Positions 54,627-63,980 of a stretch of DNA of 64,000 nucleotides are shown one piece after another. The notes under the pieces were generated by a model, which was not told the origin of the DNA, did no database searches, and saw only the letters and a program-made list of their open reading frames with translations. This DNA is from Chloroflexi bacterium OLB14 (GTDB lineage: Bacteria; Chloroflexota; Anaerolineae; Anaerolineales; Villigracilaceae). Positions within the stretch are counted from its first letter, which is position 1. Each line of letters begins with the position of its first letter. The position numbers and the translations under genes were made by a program. The DNA is taken from the NCBI GenBank assembly GCA_001567105.1, contig LMZR01000022.1, positions 19,558 to 83,557 of the forward strand. Direction: 5' to 3'.

Positions 54627-56624
54627 TTATTCCTTCGCGTTCTTTATTTCATCTACCGCCTGCGGATTCACTAACGAAGATGTATCGCCTAATTCCAATC
54701 CAAGATATGCGGCGCGAATCATTCGGCGCATCACTTTGGCGTTGCGTGTTTTTGGTAAATCAGAAACAAAGATGATTTCTTTGGGAGCTAATGGCTTGCC
54801 CATTTCAGATATCACCATTTTGCTTAATGCTTGACGAAGAGCAGCGCTTCTTTCTACTTTCGGCTTGGTGACTGCAAACAGAATCAGTTCACTACCTTTG
54901 ACTTCGTGTGGTACCCCAATTGCGGCAGCTTCGACAATATCTTTATGCTTCACTAAAATTGATTCAACCTCGGCGGGACCTAAACGTTTGCCTGCAATTT
55001 TTATCGTATCATCTGAACGACCGAGAATGTACCAAAGCCCATCATTATCTATTGCAGCGAAATCTCCATGTACCCAAACATTTTCCCAACGTGACCAATA
55101 GGTATCAAGATACCTTTGTTTATCTTTCCAAAAGCCTCGGGTCATGCCTATCCATGGGGATTTAATCACCAACTCGCCGACAGCGTTTCGAAGCGGTTTT
55201 CCATCTTCATTTACAACATCAACATTCATACCAGGGCAGGGAGCAGAAAAAGCACACGGCTTGAGTGGCATCAACGGATTGCCCATGACGATACCACCAG
55301 AAATTTCAGTGCCACCAGAATAATTGATGATGGGAATTTTTTTGTTACCAACTTTTTCAAACAACCACAACCATGGATCTGGATTCCATGGCTCACCAGT
55401 GGAGCCAAAACATTTTAACGAAGTTAAATTATGTTTTTTGAATTGTTCTTCACCATGTGGAATTAATGAACGAATTAAAGTTGGTGACACACCCATTTGA
55501 TTTATTTTATGTTTTTCAGTCATTTCCCATATTCTGTTTGGCGCAGGATAATCTGGCGCGCCATCATATAAAAACATGCTTGCACCTAAAATTAAACTTC
55601 CAAACACAAGCCATGGACCCATCATCCAGCCCATGTCGGTCATCCAATAAATAATATCTGGTCTCGATACGCCTTCATTATCATTCAGGCTACTCGACCA
55701 ACCATGCACATCAGTGCCGAAAGCCATATCTTGCGCGGCTTTGATTGGGAAACCACAATGTGTGTGCAAAGCGCCTTTTGGTTTGCCCGTTGTGCCTGAT
55801 GTATAAATAATCATCAAAGGGTCTTCGGCATTTGTAATTTCAGTTTTAGATTCGTCACTTTGTTTATTGATTAATTCATCCCACCAAAAATCTCTGCCTG
55901 CTTTTATTTTTATATCTTGATTTGTGCGCTTCAAAACGATGATATGTTTGAGTGTTGGAATTTGTTCTGCCGCTTCATCTGCAACGGATTTCATTTCTAC
56001 AGGCTTGCCACGCCGAAATGCACCATCACATGCGAACAAGGCTTTGGCTTCGGCATCATTCATACGAGAGACAATAGCACCTGCACCATAACCAGAAAAT
56101 AAAGGCAAAATAATTCCGCCAATTTTTGCAATGGCTAATAATGCAATCACAATTTCGGGAGTCATGGGCATAAAAATTCCAATGGCATCACCTTTGCCTA
56201 AGCCTAAAGAACGAAGTGCATTAGCAGTTTTGTTTACTTCTTTATAAAGTTGTTCATAAGTTAAAGTTTTTGTAATACCCTCTTCACCTTCAAAGATGAC
56301 TGCCACTTGAGACTTATGACTTGTGACTTGATATTTATCCACGCAATTATGCACGATGTTCATTTTCGCATCCACACACCATGTGGGGAATTGAATGCCA
56401 GCAGATAAATCTACAACTTTGGAATAAGGTTCGTAAAATTGAATATCTAAAAATTTCAGCACCGCATCTGTAAACCAAGCCACATCACTGGTTGATTTTT
56501 GCATGAGTTCGTCAAAATCTTTAATATTGTGCAAACGCATAAACTTGGTCAAGTTGGCGTGTTCAATTTGTTCAGGTGAGGGTCTCCAGACGATTTCTCC
56601 ACCAAAAGTAAATTGTTCGGTCAT
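54627..56624 (-). CDS. AMP-forming acyl-CoA synthetase (acetyl-CoA synthetase family)
   Basis: 665 residues. AMP-binding motifs: IYTSGTTGKPKGALHTHCGF (P-loop), YWMTDMGWMMGPWLVFGSLI, NYSGGTEISGGIVMGNPLMP, VHGDFAAIDNDGLWYILGRS and DDTIKIAGKRLGPAEVES, and the catalytic Lys in LPKTRNAKVMRRMIRAA. The N-terminal part with TKFMRLHNIKDFDELMQKST matches the AcsA/PrpE/acetoacetyl-CoA-synthetase-like group. Substrate probably a short or medium acid. TTAGGAGATTTAC precedes the ATG. Confidence 0.9.
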   Translation of the reverse strand: MTEQFTFGGEIVWRPSPEQIEHANLTKFMRLHNIKDFDELMQKSTSDVAWFTDAVLKFLDIQFYEPYSKVVDLSAGIQFPTWCVDAKMNIVHNCVDKYQVTSHKSQVAVIFEGEEGITKTLTYEQLYKEVNKTANALRSLGLGKGDAIGIFMPMTPEIVIALLAIAKIGGIILPLFSGYGAGAIVSRMNDAEAKALFACDGAFRRGKPVEMKSVADEAAEQIPTLKHIIVLKRTNQDIKIKAGRDFWWDELINKQSDESKTEITNAEDPLMIIYTSGTTGKPKGALHTHCGFPIKAAQDMAFGTDVHGWSSSLNDNEGVSRPDIIYWMTDMGWMMGPWLVFGSLILGASMFLYDGAPDYPAPNRIWEMTEKHKINQMGVSPTLIRSLIPHGEEQFKKHNLTSLKCFGSTGEPWNPDPWLWLFEKVGNKKIPIINYSGGTEISGGIVMGNPLMPLKPCAFSAPCPGMNVDVVNEDGKPLRNAVGELVIKSPWIGMTRGFWKDKQRYLDTYWSRWENVWVHGDFAAIDNDGLWYILGRSDDTIKIAGKRLGPAEVESILVKHKDIVEAAAIGVPHEVKGSELILFAVTKPKVERSAALRQALSKMVISEMGKPLAPKEIIFVSDLPKTRNAKVMRRMIRAAYLGLELGDTSSLVNPQAVDEIKNAKE

Positions 56625-56738
56625 TGTAAATCTCCTAAAATGGGCTAATCTCTATTCTACCAATAGTATAGCAGTACAAAAGGAGGTTTGTGATAAATCT
56701 TGTTGCGCGTATAATAGGCTAAGAATTGGAGCAAACCT

Positions 56739-57281
56739 ATGACAACATATTCTATGAAGTTATTGAAATGCCCAGCCTGTGGCGGACCTGTTGACCCACC
56801 ACAAGGTGAAAGCACAATGAAATGCCCGTATTGTTCTAATGCAATTATGATTCCTGAAAGTTTACGGGCAAAAGAAAAGTCTGGTGAATCTCAAAGCATT
56901 TTTAGTGGGATCGAATATAGTTCAATGGTGGGGTATGGCAAGCAATGGGGCGAAGTTGTATCGTTAGCACAAGCAGGCAATAAAGATGAAGCAATAAAAA
57001 AATATGTAGCCTTAACAGGTCAAAGCGAATCGGATGCAAAATACACAGTAGATGCGTTAAGCAGTTCGCAATCTTATTCTTATAATTCGAGTGGCGGAGT
57101 GTATCAAGTCTATCCTGATATGATGAAAGATGCCATGAGCATGAGCAAGACGTATATGAAATGGTCATTGTGGTTGGGGTGTGGTATCACTGCTTTTGTG
57201 ATGGTGATTATCGTATTGACCATGTTGCCAATTATTATCGGTGTGTTTGCTAGCATTTGGGCGGCGTTCAATTCGTTTTAG
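56739..57281 (+). CDS. Zinc-ribbon membrane protein
   Basis: 180 residues. The N-terminal zinc ribbon has CPACGG and CPYC in KLLKCPACGGPVDPP and MKCPYCSNAIMIPE (about 10-40). A helical segment with EAIKKYVALTGQSESDAKYT follows and a C-terminal membrane region (YMKWSLWLGCGITAFVMVII, then a second hydrophobic stretch). Ribbons of this kind are common in small bacterial membrane proteins of unknown role. Starts ATG 56739. Confidence 0.75.
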   Translation: MTTYSMKLLKCPACGGPVDPPQGESTMKCPYCSNAIMIPESLRAKEKSGESQSIFSGIEYSSMVGYGKQWGEVVSLAQAGNKDEAIKKYVALTGQSESDAKYTVDALSSSQSYSYNSSGGVYQVYPDMMKDAMSMSKTYMKWSLWLGCGITAFVMVIIVLTMLPIIIGVFASIWAAFNSF

Positions 57282-57362
57282 GAAAAATAAAAATTGATGA
57301 AACAGAATCAAGCACAAATTAAGAACGAAGCGTTGTAATTAAATCAAAAAAATTTTGGAGTA

Positions 57363-57992
57363 ATGATGTCAAACGTATATGAATCGAAACATCCGTTGGT
57401 GGCGCATAAACTTTCGCGCTTGCGAGATAAAAATACTGAGCCGAAAAAATTCCGTGAATTGGTGAGAGAGATTGCTGGTTTGCTTGCTTATGAATCGACA
57501 TTGAATTTGCAAACCGAAGCAATTGAAATTGAAACGCCATTGCAAAAAATGCCTGCACAACAACTTAAAGAAAAAATTGGTTTGGTGCCGATTTTGCGCG
57601 CAGGGCTTGGGATGGTGGAAGGCATTTGGGAGTTGATGCCATCGGCTGAGGTTTGGCATATTGGTTTGTATCGTGATGAAAAAACTTTGCAACCTGTTGA
57701 GTATTACAACAAATTACCAGTTGATCCGCGCGTTGCAGTTTGTTTAATTCTTGACCCAATGTTAGCAACAGGTGGTTCTGCTACAGCAACTGCAAGTATT
57801 TTGAAAAAATGGGGCGTGAAAAAAATTAAATATGTTGGGCTAATTGCCGCGCCTGAAGGAATCAAAGCCATGCAAACTGCTCATCCTGATATTGATATTT
57901 ATGTGGCGGCGATTGATAGTCACTTAAATGAAAAAGGTTATATTGTGCCTGGTCTTGGTGATGCAGGTGATAGGCAGTTTGGGACAGGATAG
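57363..57992 (+). CDS. upp: Uracil phosphoribosyltransferase
   Basis: 209 residues. The PRPP-binding motif [20 protein letters not shown], the flexible loop [37 protein letters not shown] and the uracil-binding [18 protein letters not shown] are all present. It makes UMP from uracil and PRPP in pyrimidine salvage. TTTTGGAGTA precedes the start; ATG 57363 or 57366. No uraA-type permease adjoins it. Confidence 0.96.
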   Translation: MMSNVYESKHPLVAHKLSRLRDKNTEPKKFRELVREIAGLLAYESTLNLQTEAIEIETPLQKMPAQQLKEKIGLVPILRAGLGMVEGIWELMPSAEVWHIGLYRDEKTLQPVEYYNKLPVDPRVAVCLILDPMLATGGSATATASILKKWGVKKIKYVGLIAAPEGIKAMQTAHPDIDIYVAAIDSHLNEKGYIVPGLGDAGDRQFGTG

Positions 57993-58032
57993 TTAGCGAG
58001 TAGCAATTAGCGATTGGCGGTTAGCGTTTAGC
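57991..58032 (+). repeat. Dispersed AGCGATTAGC-type repeat, copy 2
   Basis: AGTTAGCGAGTAGCAATTAG, then CGATTGGCGGTTAGCGTTTA, directly after the upp stop. It matches the copy at 741-770 in TTAGC..ATTGGC.GTTAGCGTTTAG. Confidence 0.55.
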
Positions 58033-58072
58033 AATTCGTTATTTAGTTTGTTTTGTTTGAGAGGAATTTTCG

Positions 58073-58495
58073 ATGGCTAAAAATGATCTTAAAACCAAAG
58101 TCAATGATGCCAGTGTGGAAAAATTTTTGAATGCAGTCAAGGATGAAGAAACCAGAAGTGACTGTTATGAAATTTTGAAAATGATGAAGCAAGTGACAAA
58201 GGAAGAGCCGAAGATGTGGGGACCAAGTATTGTTGGCTTTGGTAGTTATCACTACAAAGGTAAAGGTGGACGTGAAGGTGATTGGATGTTAACTGGCTTT
58301 TCTCCGCGCAAACAAAATTTGACGTTATATCTGATGGGCGGGTTTGATGAATCGAAAGATTTGCTCAAAAAACTTGGCAAATATAAAACTAGTGTGGGCT
58401 GTTTGTATATCAAGAAGTTGGAAGATGTGGATAAAAAGGTTTTGAAAGAATTGGTCACTGCTTCGGTAAAACGGATGAAGAAAGTAACGAAATAA
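58073..58495 (+). CDS. DUF1801 protein
   Basis: 140 residues, one DUF1801 domain: SVEKFLNAVKDEETRSDCYE, MWGPSIVGFGSYHYKGKGGR, MLTGFSPRKQNLTLYLMGGF and VGCLYIKKLEDVDKKVLKEL. This YdhG-like domain is of unknown biochemical role. AGAGGAATTTTCG lies before the ATG. Closed by the hairpin at 58500. Confidence 0.85.
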   Translation: MAKNDLKTKVNDASVEKFLNAVKDEETRSDCYEILKMMKQVTKEEPKMWGPSIVGFGSYHYKGKGGREGDWMLTGFSPRKQNLTLYLMGGFDESKDLLKKLGKYKTSVGCLYIKKLEDVDKKVLKELVTASVKRMKKVTK

Positions 58496-58499
58496 TACA

Positions 58500-58533
58500 A
58501 AACCTGACAAGGTTTAAGAAACCTGTCAGGTTT
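58500..58533 (+). terminator. Hairpin of the AACCTGTCAGGTT repeat type
   Basis: AAACCTGACA ... TGTCAGGTTT, 10-bp arms around AGGTTTAAGAAACC, followed by GTTTATATT. It lies between the DUF1801 gene and the methyltransferase with the internal UGA. Confidence 0.7.
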
Positions 58534-58542
58534 GTTTATATT

Positions 58543-59277
58543 ATGTCTCTTCAAAAAGACCCTGAAAACAAAGAAGGCAAAATTCTGCATCAGTTTGTTG
58601 ATTTTGCAGACAAGACTGTGCTTGAAATTGGCTGTGGCGAAGGGCGATTAACTTGGAAGTATGCCAAACATGCTAAGCAAGTTTTCGCATTTGACTACGA
58701 CCTTGACGCCTTGAGAATTGCCCGTGCTGATTGCCCTGCTGATTTAGATAAGCACACCCATTTCATAAATGTTGATTCTGCACATATCCCCTTTACAAAA
58801 GAAAAATTTGATATTGCCATTCTGGCTTGGTCGCTTTGATGTATTGAACATGAAAGCATGGTTCATGCTTTAGAAGAAATTTATAGAGTGTTAAAACCAA
58901 ACGGCATGTTAATTGATTTGCGTCCAATTGAAGAAAATTGGAAGGCAGAGGTTGTAACTAGTACAAATTATCAGACATGTGGAAGTTTAACAGCACTTGC
59001 TAGAGGCGTGGCAGATGATGAAGCGGCGAATCAGGCTGTCGGTCAGGTAGAGAGGCGCGGGCTTTTCATCAAAGAAAGAGAAGAAATGTTTAGTTATTTT
59101 TATATGTGGGATACGCCCTCTGAAATGAAAGAATTTATGGAAAGCGAGTGGGAAGAGTTTGAAAAGATGGAAGATGATCTATATCGCAAGGTCGGCACTG
59201 CTTGGGCAACTTCAAATGCTGATGCAAATGTGCGTGTGCGCGTGCATATACTAATATCCTTGTGGAAGAAGTTATAA
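58543..59277 (+). CDS. Class I methyltransferase with in-frame UGA (candidate selenoprotein)
   Basis: 244 codons. Motif I is KTVLEIGCGEGRLTWKYAKH, then QVFAFDYDLDALRIARADCP and FTKEKFDIAILAWSL. The UGA at 58837-58839 follows and the same frame goes on C-IEHESMVHALEEIYRVLKPN and DLRPIEENWKAEVVTSTNYQ. The second half is the standard continuation of the fold (ALEEIYRVLKPNGML), so both halves belong together without any frameshift. The recoded residue gives a U-C pair at the end of strand 4, next to the active site. A hairpin with a GUU loop starts 13 nt after the UGA. If UGA were a plain stop, the protein would lack half its fold. Substrate unknown; a selenolate there suggests metal(loid) or redox chemistry (inference). 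Confidence 0.75.
58853..58871 (+). promoter_or_regulatory. Candidate bacterial SECIS hairpin
   Basis: AAAGCATG-GTT-CATGCTTT, perfect 8-bp stem. The loop G is the 22nd nt after the UGA. Stem size, loop size and position fit the bacterial SECIS consensus, and the loop and adjacent CATG/CATG are identical to the hairpin at 33127-33143. Confidence 0.6.
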
Positions 59278-59284
59278 TCTATTT

Positions 59285-60193
59285 ATGACTGCAAAAGTTA
59301 TTTTAAATCCGTATTCAAATCGCTGGAATGCAAAGGCTCGCTGGCCTGAGGCAAAAACTGCATTAATAAACGCTGGGGTAAATTTTGAAGTTGATGTTTC
59401 AGAGAAAAAGGGTCAAATTGTTGAATTGGCAAAGCGCGCAACGCAAGATGGTTTTTCACCCCTTATTGTTGCTGGTGGAGATGGTTCTATTGGTGATGCT
59501 GTCAATGGCATGGCACTTGCGGCGAAATCGTTAGATAAACCATTAGGCGTACTTGGCATTATGCCGTTAGGTTCTGCGAACGATTTAGCAGACACGCTTG
59601 GCATTCCTAAAGATTTAACTGCCGCCGCAAATGTAATTGCCTCAGGAAAAGCTGATTTAATTGATTTATGCAAATGTAATCAACGTTATTTTGCAAATAA
59701 TTCTGCGGCTGGGCTAGAGCCATATGTATCTACAAAGCAGGAAAAAATTCAGTGGTTAAAAGGTATTCCAAGATATTTACTGGCGGCAATTCAAGGCATT
59801 ATGGATAAGCCTGAATGGAACGCAAAAATTGAATGGGATGGTGGTTCATTTGAAGGGGCATTGTCATTAGTTTCTGTTGGAAATGGCGCACGCACAGGCG
59901 GTGTATTTTTTATGTCACCTCATGCAGATCCGCGTGATGGAAAGTTGACTTTTACTTATGGGTATCGTCATACACGACTTGGCTTATTTCAGGCTTTACC
60001 ACGTGCAATGAAGCCAGATAAGGGTAATTTTGTTGAAATGGAAGGTATAGTAGAAGTTCATACTACTAGAATTTCTATTGAATTAGATCGCCCATCTCCC
60101 GTTCATACAGATGGAGAGTTATTCCCTGAATATTTACAATCGCTCCAATATGAAATTTTCCCGAAGCGTTTGCAAGTTTTATTACCTGCTTGA
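59285..60193 (+). CDS. Diacylglycerol/sphingosine-type lipid kinase
   Basis: 302 residues, DAGK catalytic fold. It begins VILNPYSNRWNAKARWPEAK, and the nucleotide-binding motif is PLIVAGGDGSIGDAVNGMAL followed by LGIMPLGSANDLADTLGIPK. The C-terminal half has SLVSVGNGARTGGVFFMSPH, ADPRDGKLTFTY and VHTDGELFPE. It phosphorylates a lipid such as diacylglycerol or undecaprenol; the exact one is unknown. The start is 7 nt after the methyltransferase stop, so it is probably in the same operon. Confidence 0.9.
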   Translation: MTAKVILNPYSNRWNAKARWPEAKTALINAGVNFEVDVSEKKGQIVELAKRATQDGFSPLIVAGGDGSIGDAVNGMALAAKSLDKPLGVLGIMPLGSANDLADTLGIPKDLTAAANVIASGKADLIDLCKCNQRYFANNSAAGLEPYVSTKQEKIQWLKGIPRYLLAAIQGIMDKPEWNAKIEWDGGSFEGALSLVSVGNGARTGGVFFMSPHADPRDGKLTFTYGYRHTRLGLFQALPRAMKPDKGNFVEMEGIVEVHTTRISIELDRPSPVHTDGELFPEYLQSLQYEIFPKRLQVLLPA

Positions 60194-60194
60194 T

Positions 60195-61970
60195 ATGACA
60201 CTTTCTATTTTCTTATTATTGCTTGTATTAACAATTTCATTAATTTTATTTTGGTCTGAATGGTTATCACCTGATGTGACTGCTTTAGGGGCGTTACTCA
60301 CATTAATTATTTTCCGCCTTATCCCTTTAGAAGAAGCCTTTTTAGGATTTGGCAGTGATACAGTGATGGTAATACTAGGGTTGCTAATTATGACTGCGGC
60401 ATTTATGCGCACAGGAGTAGTTAATGTAATTAGCAGTCGTTTTTTTCAATTCACCAGTAAGCACCCCAATAGCTTGCTACCAGTCACTATGATTGTGGTA
60501 ACAGCATTAGGAGCATTTATTAGCAATACTGCCTCGGTGGCATTTTTTTTACCGATTATTCTAAGTTTAAGTCAGCAGACGAAAATCAGCGCCTCACGCT
60601 TGCTGATGCCTATGGCATTTGCCTCAATCTTATCAAGCTCTGTTACTTTGATTAGCACCTCAACCAATGTGGTTATTAGTGGGCTAGTTAAGCAAGCAGG
60701 GTTATCTCCGCTCGGTATGTTTGAGCTAGCGCCAGTTGGCATTCCAGTGATGGTGATTGGCATACTATATATGCAGTTTATTGGTCAGCACCTCATCCCA
60801 GAACGCTCTGCCGAAAAAACATTAACCGATTCTTTTGACTTACGCCCCTACCTTGCAGAAGTACACGTCTTAAAAGAATCTCGTTTAGCAGGCAGTACAT
60901 TAGGACAAGCAGGCTTTGGTCAAAACTTTGACTTGATTGTTTTAGCAATTATTCGAAATGGAAAAAAGAGATTTGACCCTTCTGCTAACACCAAGCTACA
61001 AGAAGGAGATACATTGTTGGTGGAAGGCTCTTCTGAATCTATCCTTAAAATCAAACATATGAAAGGGGTAGATATTCAAGCAGACGCAAAATTTTCAGAT
61101 GCAGATTTTCAAAAGGAAGGCCTTGGACTTGCTGAGGTTGTTTTATTATCAGGTTCACCATTTTTGGGGCGCACACCTAAAAATTTACAAATGCGCGAAA
61201 AATATCGAATTCAAATATTAGCTATTAATCGGCGCGCTGGTTATATCCACTCAAAAATTGCAGATACTCGCTTGCAATTAGGAGATGTGTTGTTGGTGCA
61301 AGGTAAATCAGAACAACTTACTGCTTTACAAAACGAAAACGCATTTGACGTATTAGGCATGATGAACGCACCTCGATTCAACCGCCAAAAAGCATTGTTA
61401 GTGCTTGGCATTTTTATCTTGGCACTCCTTCTAGGAACATTTGAAATTGTCTCTTTATCAGTAGCAATGTTAATTGGTGCATTTTTGGTGTTTGTGACTC
61501 GCACCATTTCCCCTGAAAATGCTTACAGGCAAGTGGATTGGAAGATAATAATTCTCATTGGTAGCATGTTAGCGTTTGGCTCTGCTATGCACAGCACAGG
61601 AACCGCTGAATTTCTTGCCAACAGTTTAACAAACCTTGTAGGTACATGGCACCCATTATGGTTATTGACTGGCTTCTTTGTTTTGACTGTTTTATTAACA
61701 CAGCCAATGTCAAATCAAGCTGCAGCGGCAGTAGTAATTCCGATTGCACTGCAAACTGCTACTCAGTTAGGATTAAACCCAAGAACATTTGCAGTGATGA
61801 TTGCCGTTGCCGCTAGCACCTCGTATCTCACTCCGCTTGAACCTGCTTGCTTGATGGTTTATGGTCCTGGGCGGTATCGTTTTATAGATTTTCTCAAAGT
61901 GGGAGGATTGCTAACTCTTATTATTTATATCCTTGCCATTATTATTGTTCCCCTTGTTTGGCAATTATAA
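60195..61970 (+). CDS. SLC13/DASS-family permease with two TrkA-C domains
   Basis: 591 residues from ATG 60195, one base after the kinase stop; the longer open frame overlaps the kinase out of frame. Membrane halves at about 1-200 and 400-591, with [20 protein letters not shown] and [20 protein letters not shown] as the SN-type substrate/sodium hairpins. Two TrkA-C (RCK_C) modules lie between (about 215-385): [20 protein letters not shown] and [20 protein letters not shown]. Such proteins carry sulfate, phosphate or dicarboxylates with Na+, and RCK domains may sense a ligand. Ends just before the shared terminator. Confidence 0.88.
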   Translation: MTLSIFLLLLVLTISLILFWSEWLSPDVTALGALLTLIIFRLIPLEEAFLGFGSDTVMVILGLLIMTAAFMRTGVVNVISSRFFQFTSKHPNSLLPVTMIVVTALGAFISNTASVAFFLPIILSLSQQTKISASRLLMPMAFASILSSSVTLISTSTNVVISGLVKQAGLSPLGMFELAPVGIPVMVIGILYMQFIGQHLIPERSAEKTLTDSFDLRPYLAEVHVLKESRLAGSTLGQAGFGQNFDLIVLAIIRNGKKRFDPSANTKLQEGDTLLVEGSSESILKIKHMKGVDIQADAKFSDADFQKEGLGLAEVVLLSGSPFLGRTPKNLQMREKYRIQILAINRRAGYIHSKIADTRLQLGDVLLVQGKSEQLTALQNENAFDVLGMMNAPRFNRQKALLVLGIFILALLLGTFEIVSLSVAMLIGAFLVFVTRTISPENAYRQVDWKIIILIGSMLAFGSAMHSTGTAEFLANSLTNLVGTWHPLWLLTGFFVLTVLLTQPMSNQAAAAVVIPIALQTATQLGLNPRTFAVMIAVAASTSYLTPLEPACLMVYGPGRYRFIDFLKVGGLLTLIIYILAIIIVPLVWQL

Positions 61971-61973
61971 AAA

Positions 61974-61999
61974 AAGGTCTCTGATTTCTCAGAGACCTT
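61974..61999. terminator. Bidirectional terminator between the SLC13 gene and rplS
   Basis: AAGGTCTCTGA-TTTC-TCAGAGACCTT, perfect 11-bp stem with an A-run at 61968-61975 (T-run for the minus strand). Confidence 0.9.
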
Positions 62000-62359
62000 A
62001 CAAATTTTTAGCTTGTAAATTTTTTCTTTGATACGAGCACTTTTGCCAGTTCGTTCACGCATGTAGTAAAGTTGAGCACGGCGCACTTTACCGCGACGTT
62101 CTACAGCAATTTTATCAATGCGTGGTGAGCGGAGTAAGAAAGTTCTTTCTACACCAATGCCGTTAGATGCCATGCGACGAACGGTGACAGAAGCATTGTT
62201 GCCACTGTTACGTAAACGAATCACCAAGCCTTTGAACTCTTGAATACGTTCACGTTCGCCTTCTTTAATTTTCACATGCACACTAACAGTATCCCCAGGG
62301 TTGAGTTGGGGGATTTTTTCGTTATCTTTTGCTTCTACTGATTTTAATAGGTCTGCCAT
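61998..62359 (-). CDS. rplS: 50S ribosomal protein L19 (3' frameshift as sequenced)
   Basis: The frame from ATG 62359 has the L19 body: [80 protein letters not shown] and [20 protein letters not shown]. As read it continues to 61925 through the terminator and into the opposite gene, giving 144 residues instead of about 115-120. With one more A in the T6 run 62020-62025 the end becomes KNLQAKNL and TAA at 61998, right at the hairpin. L19 lies at the 30S-50S interface. Confidence 0.9.
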
Positions 62360-62448
62360 TTTCGTTCTTCCTTAACTTTCTGATTATTTTTCTAAGCGCG
62401 AGGGCGGATTATAGCACGCAATTTCACAATCTACAAGATGAAAGAGCC

Positions 62449-62569
62449 ATGTCATTCTGAGCCACGCTCTTGTTTTTCGTGGCGAAGAATCTCAAAGATT
62501 ATGGTAGAGACCCTTCGCCTGGTCTCGATACGGACTTCGTCCTACTCGACCAACGGCTCAGGGTGACAT
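62449..62569. repeat. 121-bp dispersed element with imperfect 15-bp terminal inverted repeats
   Basis: Left end ATGTCATTCTGAGCC; the right end reads ATGTCACCCTGAGCC on the other strand (13 of 15). Inside are GAAGAATCTC, GAGACCCTTCGCC and the pair GGTCTCGATACGGACTTCGT / CCTACTCGACCAAC. It fills the 212-nt gap between rplS and fabF, close to the 3' end of fabF. A partial copy lies at 822-853. MITE-like; no ORF. Confidence 0.75.
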
Positions 62570-62571
62570 TT

Positions 62572-63807
62572 TTAATACTTCCTCACCGCCAACACAGCAT
62601 TATGCCCACCAAACCCGAAAGCATTACTAATTGCTAAAGAAATTTTGGCTTCACGCGCTTTGTTGGGGATGTAATCCAAATCACATTCAGGGTCTGGGGT
62701 TTGATAATTAATAGTCGGAGGCAAAATGCCTTCTTTAATAGCATTCACGCAAAAGACAATTTCTAACGCACCAGTAGCACCCATCATGTGACCCGTCATT
62801 GACTTTGTAGATGAAATTGGAATTTTATATGCCAATTCATTACCAAACGTGGCTTTGATGGCTCGCGTTTCAGATTGATCGTTCAACAATGTACCTGTTC
62901 CATGTGCATTGATATAACCAACTTCATCAATATTTGCGCCAGCAGAATTTAACGCCATGCGAATCGCCGCTGAGCCACCTGCCCCATTTTCATGCGGAGC
63001 AGTGACGTGATACGCATCAGCCGTTGCGCCATAACCTGCTAATTCCGCAAAAATATTTGCACCACGTTTTTTTGCATCACTTTCACGTTCCAAAACAAAC
63101 ACAGCCGCGCCTTCACCCATCACCAAGCCATCACGATTTTTATCAAATGGTTGCGGAGTCGAATCACTTCGTCGTGATGTAGCACCAACTCTATCAAACG
63201 CCGCCACACCTGTTGAAGTTAAAGTACATTCAGCCGCCCCCGCGAAAGCGGCATCAATCATCCCCGAGCGTAACATCATCAGTGCAGTACCAATTCCATC
63301 CGCGCCAGAAGCGCACGCCGAAGCCACAGAAAAACATGGTCCCTTAATTCCAAATTCAATTGCAGTCATGCCTGCCCCACCATTTGCCATCAACATCGGA
63401 ATAAAAAACGGGCTAACTTTTTTAGGTCCAATTTCATGATTAGTAATAATTGATTCTTGTAAAGAAGTTAATCCACCAATCGCAGATGAAATAATAACGC
63501 CAATTCTGCCCGCGTTTGATTCGTTAATCTCCAAGCCCGAATTTTGCAACGCCTCTTTCGATGCCGCAATAGCAAACTGTTCAAAGCGATCACGTCTGCG
63601 GGCTTCTTTTGCATCCATATAATTTTCAGGATTAAAATTTTTCACCTCAGCCGCAATGTGCACTTGCAATTTTGCCGCATGTGAATCAAACACCGTAATT
63701 GGTGCCACGCCTGTTCTTCCTGCAATTACATTTTCCCAACTTTCTTTTACACTCAACCCAAGTGGATTTACAGTCCCCATCCCTGTTATGACTATTTTTT
63801 CTTGCAT
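62572..63807 (-). CDS. fabF: Beta-ketoacyl-[ACP] synthase II
   Basis: 411 residues, standard length. MQEKIVITGMGTVNPLGLSV start, the nucleophile Cys in CFSVASACASGADGIG, the two active-site His in NAHGTGTLLNDQSE and STKSMTGHMMGATGALE, and the end ISNAFGFGGHNAVLAV. It extends fatty acids by condensing acyl-enzyme with malonyl-ACP. GGAGGACGAA lies before the ATG. The rest of the fab cluster is not visible in the 190 bases upstream, where only repeat sequence is found. Confidence 0.96.
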   Translation of the reverse strand: MQEKIVITGMGTVNPLGLSVKESWENVIAGRTGVAPITVFDSHAAKLQVHIAAEVKNFNPENYMDAKEARRRDRFEQFAIAASKEALQNSGLEINESNAGRIGVIISSAIGGLTSLQESIITNHEIGPKKVSPFFIPMLMANGGAGMTAIEFGIKGPCFSVASACASGADGIGTALMMLRSGMIDAAFAGAAECTLTSTGVAAFDRVGATSRRSDSTPQPFDKNRDGLVMGEGAAVFVLERESDAKKRGANIFAELAGYGATADAYHVTAPHENGAGGSAAIRMALNSAGANIDEVGYINAHGTGTLLNDQSETRAIKATFGNELAYKIPISSTKSMTGHMMGATGALEIVFCVNAIKEGILPPTINYQTPDPECDLDYIPNKAREAKISLAISNAFGFGGHNAVLAVRKY

Positions 63808-63920
63808 TCGTCCTCCGATATTTTTTTAATAAAACACCATGATATTAAAACCGTCACGCCTCATACTTGACTTTTAGTTGGTTCTGTTTCATCGAATTTA
63901 TTTTTAGCTTTCATCCACCG

Positions 63921-63980
63921 ACCCCGTAGGGGTCAAATGATTATAGATTATGTAAATTGCAAATCTAAACCCCGAAGGGG
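63921..63980 (+). repeat. CCCGTAGGG-family repeat upstream of fabF
   Basis: ACCCCGTAGGGGTCAAATGA, then TTATAGA, matches the inverted copy at 30250-30275. A second palindrome CCCCGAAGGGG (63970-63980) is followed by TGTCATAGACGCTATA, similar to the third unit at 30179 (GGGATGGCATAGCGATTC). The element continues to the window end. I see no promoter or gene in 63808-64000. Confidence 0.75.
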
